Part shown: positions 16,587 through 16,858 of the stretch, piece after piece
Layout: the number at the start of each line of letters is the position of its first letter
Position numbering within the stretch: the stretch's first letter is position 1
DNA from: Gracilaria vermiculophylla
Taxonomy: Eukaryota; Rhodophyta; Florideophyceae; Gracilariales; Gracilariaceae
Assembly: GCA_019155205.2 (NCBI GenBank)
Contig: JAHNZQ020000004.1
Location: 4,895,242 to 4,912,099, forward strand
Direction of reading: 5' to 3'
Length of the DNA: 16,858 nucleotides
The notes under the pieces: generated by a model
Databases searched by the model: none
What the model saw: only the letters and a program-made list of their open reading frames with translations
What the model was told of the DNA's origin: nothing
Made by a program: the position numbers and the translations under genes

Positions 16587-16858
16587 GCTCAATTGAATAG
16601 CACCTTGTACAGACTACACCGGTACTGTTTGTATTATGTTTCTAAACTATGGGTCTCTTCCGTTGCACTTTAACACTCACAAACGAGAGCATCATAACCT
16701 CCAAACACGTCTGTTTTCTTGAAATAGAGTTTTCTGTAGTGCAACGCCCCGTCGAGGGTCTACCGCATCAGCGGACGTCATAAGTATTTCATCCGCTCCC
16801 GGCTGCCACAACCGTGGTTATGAGGAGTATTAGCTTCACTAGCCCCATTTGGGGGTGT

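Larger units (their letters stand above)
14418..16858. other. Gene-poor 2.4 kb at the right end
   Basis: No protein or RNA gene was recognised. The part 14418-14830 is GC-rich with several hairpins. About 14880-15650 is AT-rich with short A/T runs and small inverted repeats (for example ACCGATTTT near 15003 against AAAATCGGT near 15057). CTATAGA followed by CCC occurs near 15286 and 15510. The part 15690-15810 has repeated motifs, and 15880-16150 has TATTTAAG and TATAAG boxes with pyrimidine-rich DNA that recall an LTR. No TG...CA ends, target duplication, primer site or transposon ORF could be shown. Open frames are all below 100 codons and mostly start with GTG or TTG. Confidence 0.5.

Noticed and set aside
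16843..16854. CCCC-ATTT-GGGG near the window end as a telomere signal
   Set aside because: Only one small inverted repeat and no tandem G-rich array; a telomere cannot be supported.

Overview
The window looks like nuclear DNA from a photosynthetic eukaryote with a primary plastid, most likely a unicellular red alga. The evidence is indirect. It carries a cyanobacterial-type plastid pyruvate dehydrogenase E2, an HCF164-like thylakoid thioredoxin and an STN7-like plastid kinase, next to clearly eukaryotic genes (TRAPPC4/TRS23, TIM17, COQ3). It also has tryptophan 2,3-dioxygenase, which land plants generally lack. The plastid-targeted proteins start with simple Ser/Arg/Phe-rich leaders and no obvious secretory signal, which argues against a secondary plastid. 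The species cannot be named from sequence alone.

Layout, left to right: a promoter region with strong palindromes (1-480); a flavin-containing monooxygenase (+, 481-2154); plastid PDH E2 (-, 2829-4910); an STN7-like kinase with one firm intron (-, 5748-6910) and possible extra 5' exons out to about 7208; COQ3 (+, two exons, 7577-8589); TRAPPC4/TRS23 (-, three exons, 8860-9485); TIM17 (+, two exons, 10032-10697); an AT microsatellite and a doubtful small spliced gene (10812-11212); tryptophan 2,3-dioxygenase (-, 11340-12734); a 0.9 kb divergent intergenic region with a diverged repeat; an HCF164-like thioredoxin (+, 13629-14417); and about 2.4 kb without a recognisable gene (14418-16858).

The spliced models were assembled by hand. 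TRS23 and the 5' exons of TIM17 and COQ3 are invisible to a simple ORF scan, but the joined proteins match their families in frame. Introns are short (71-114 nt in the firm cases) and GT-AG, and four of five contain CTAAC, a typical branch-point core.

Genes alternate in strand and sit in divergent or convergent pairs; nothing suggests an operon. By location, E2, the kinase and HCF164 act in the plastid, COQ3 and TIM17 in mitochondria, TRS23 on Golgi/ER membranes, and the dioxygenase and monooxygenase probably in the cytosol or ER. HCF164 and STN7 are functionally linked in plants (thylakoid thiol redox and state transitions), so their closeness here is worth noting but may be chance. No mobile-element protein, CRISPR array, rRNA or tRNA was found.
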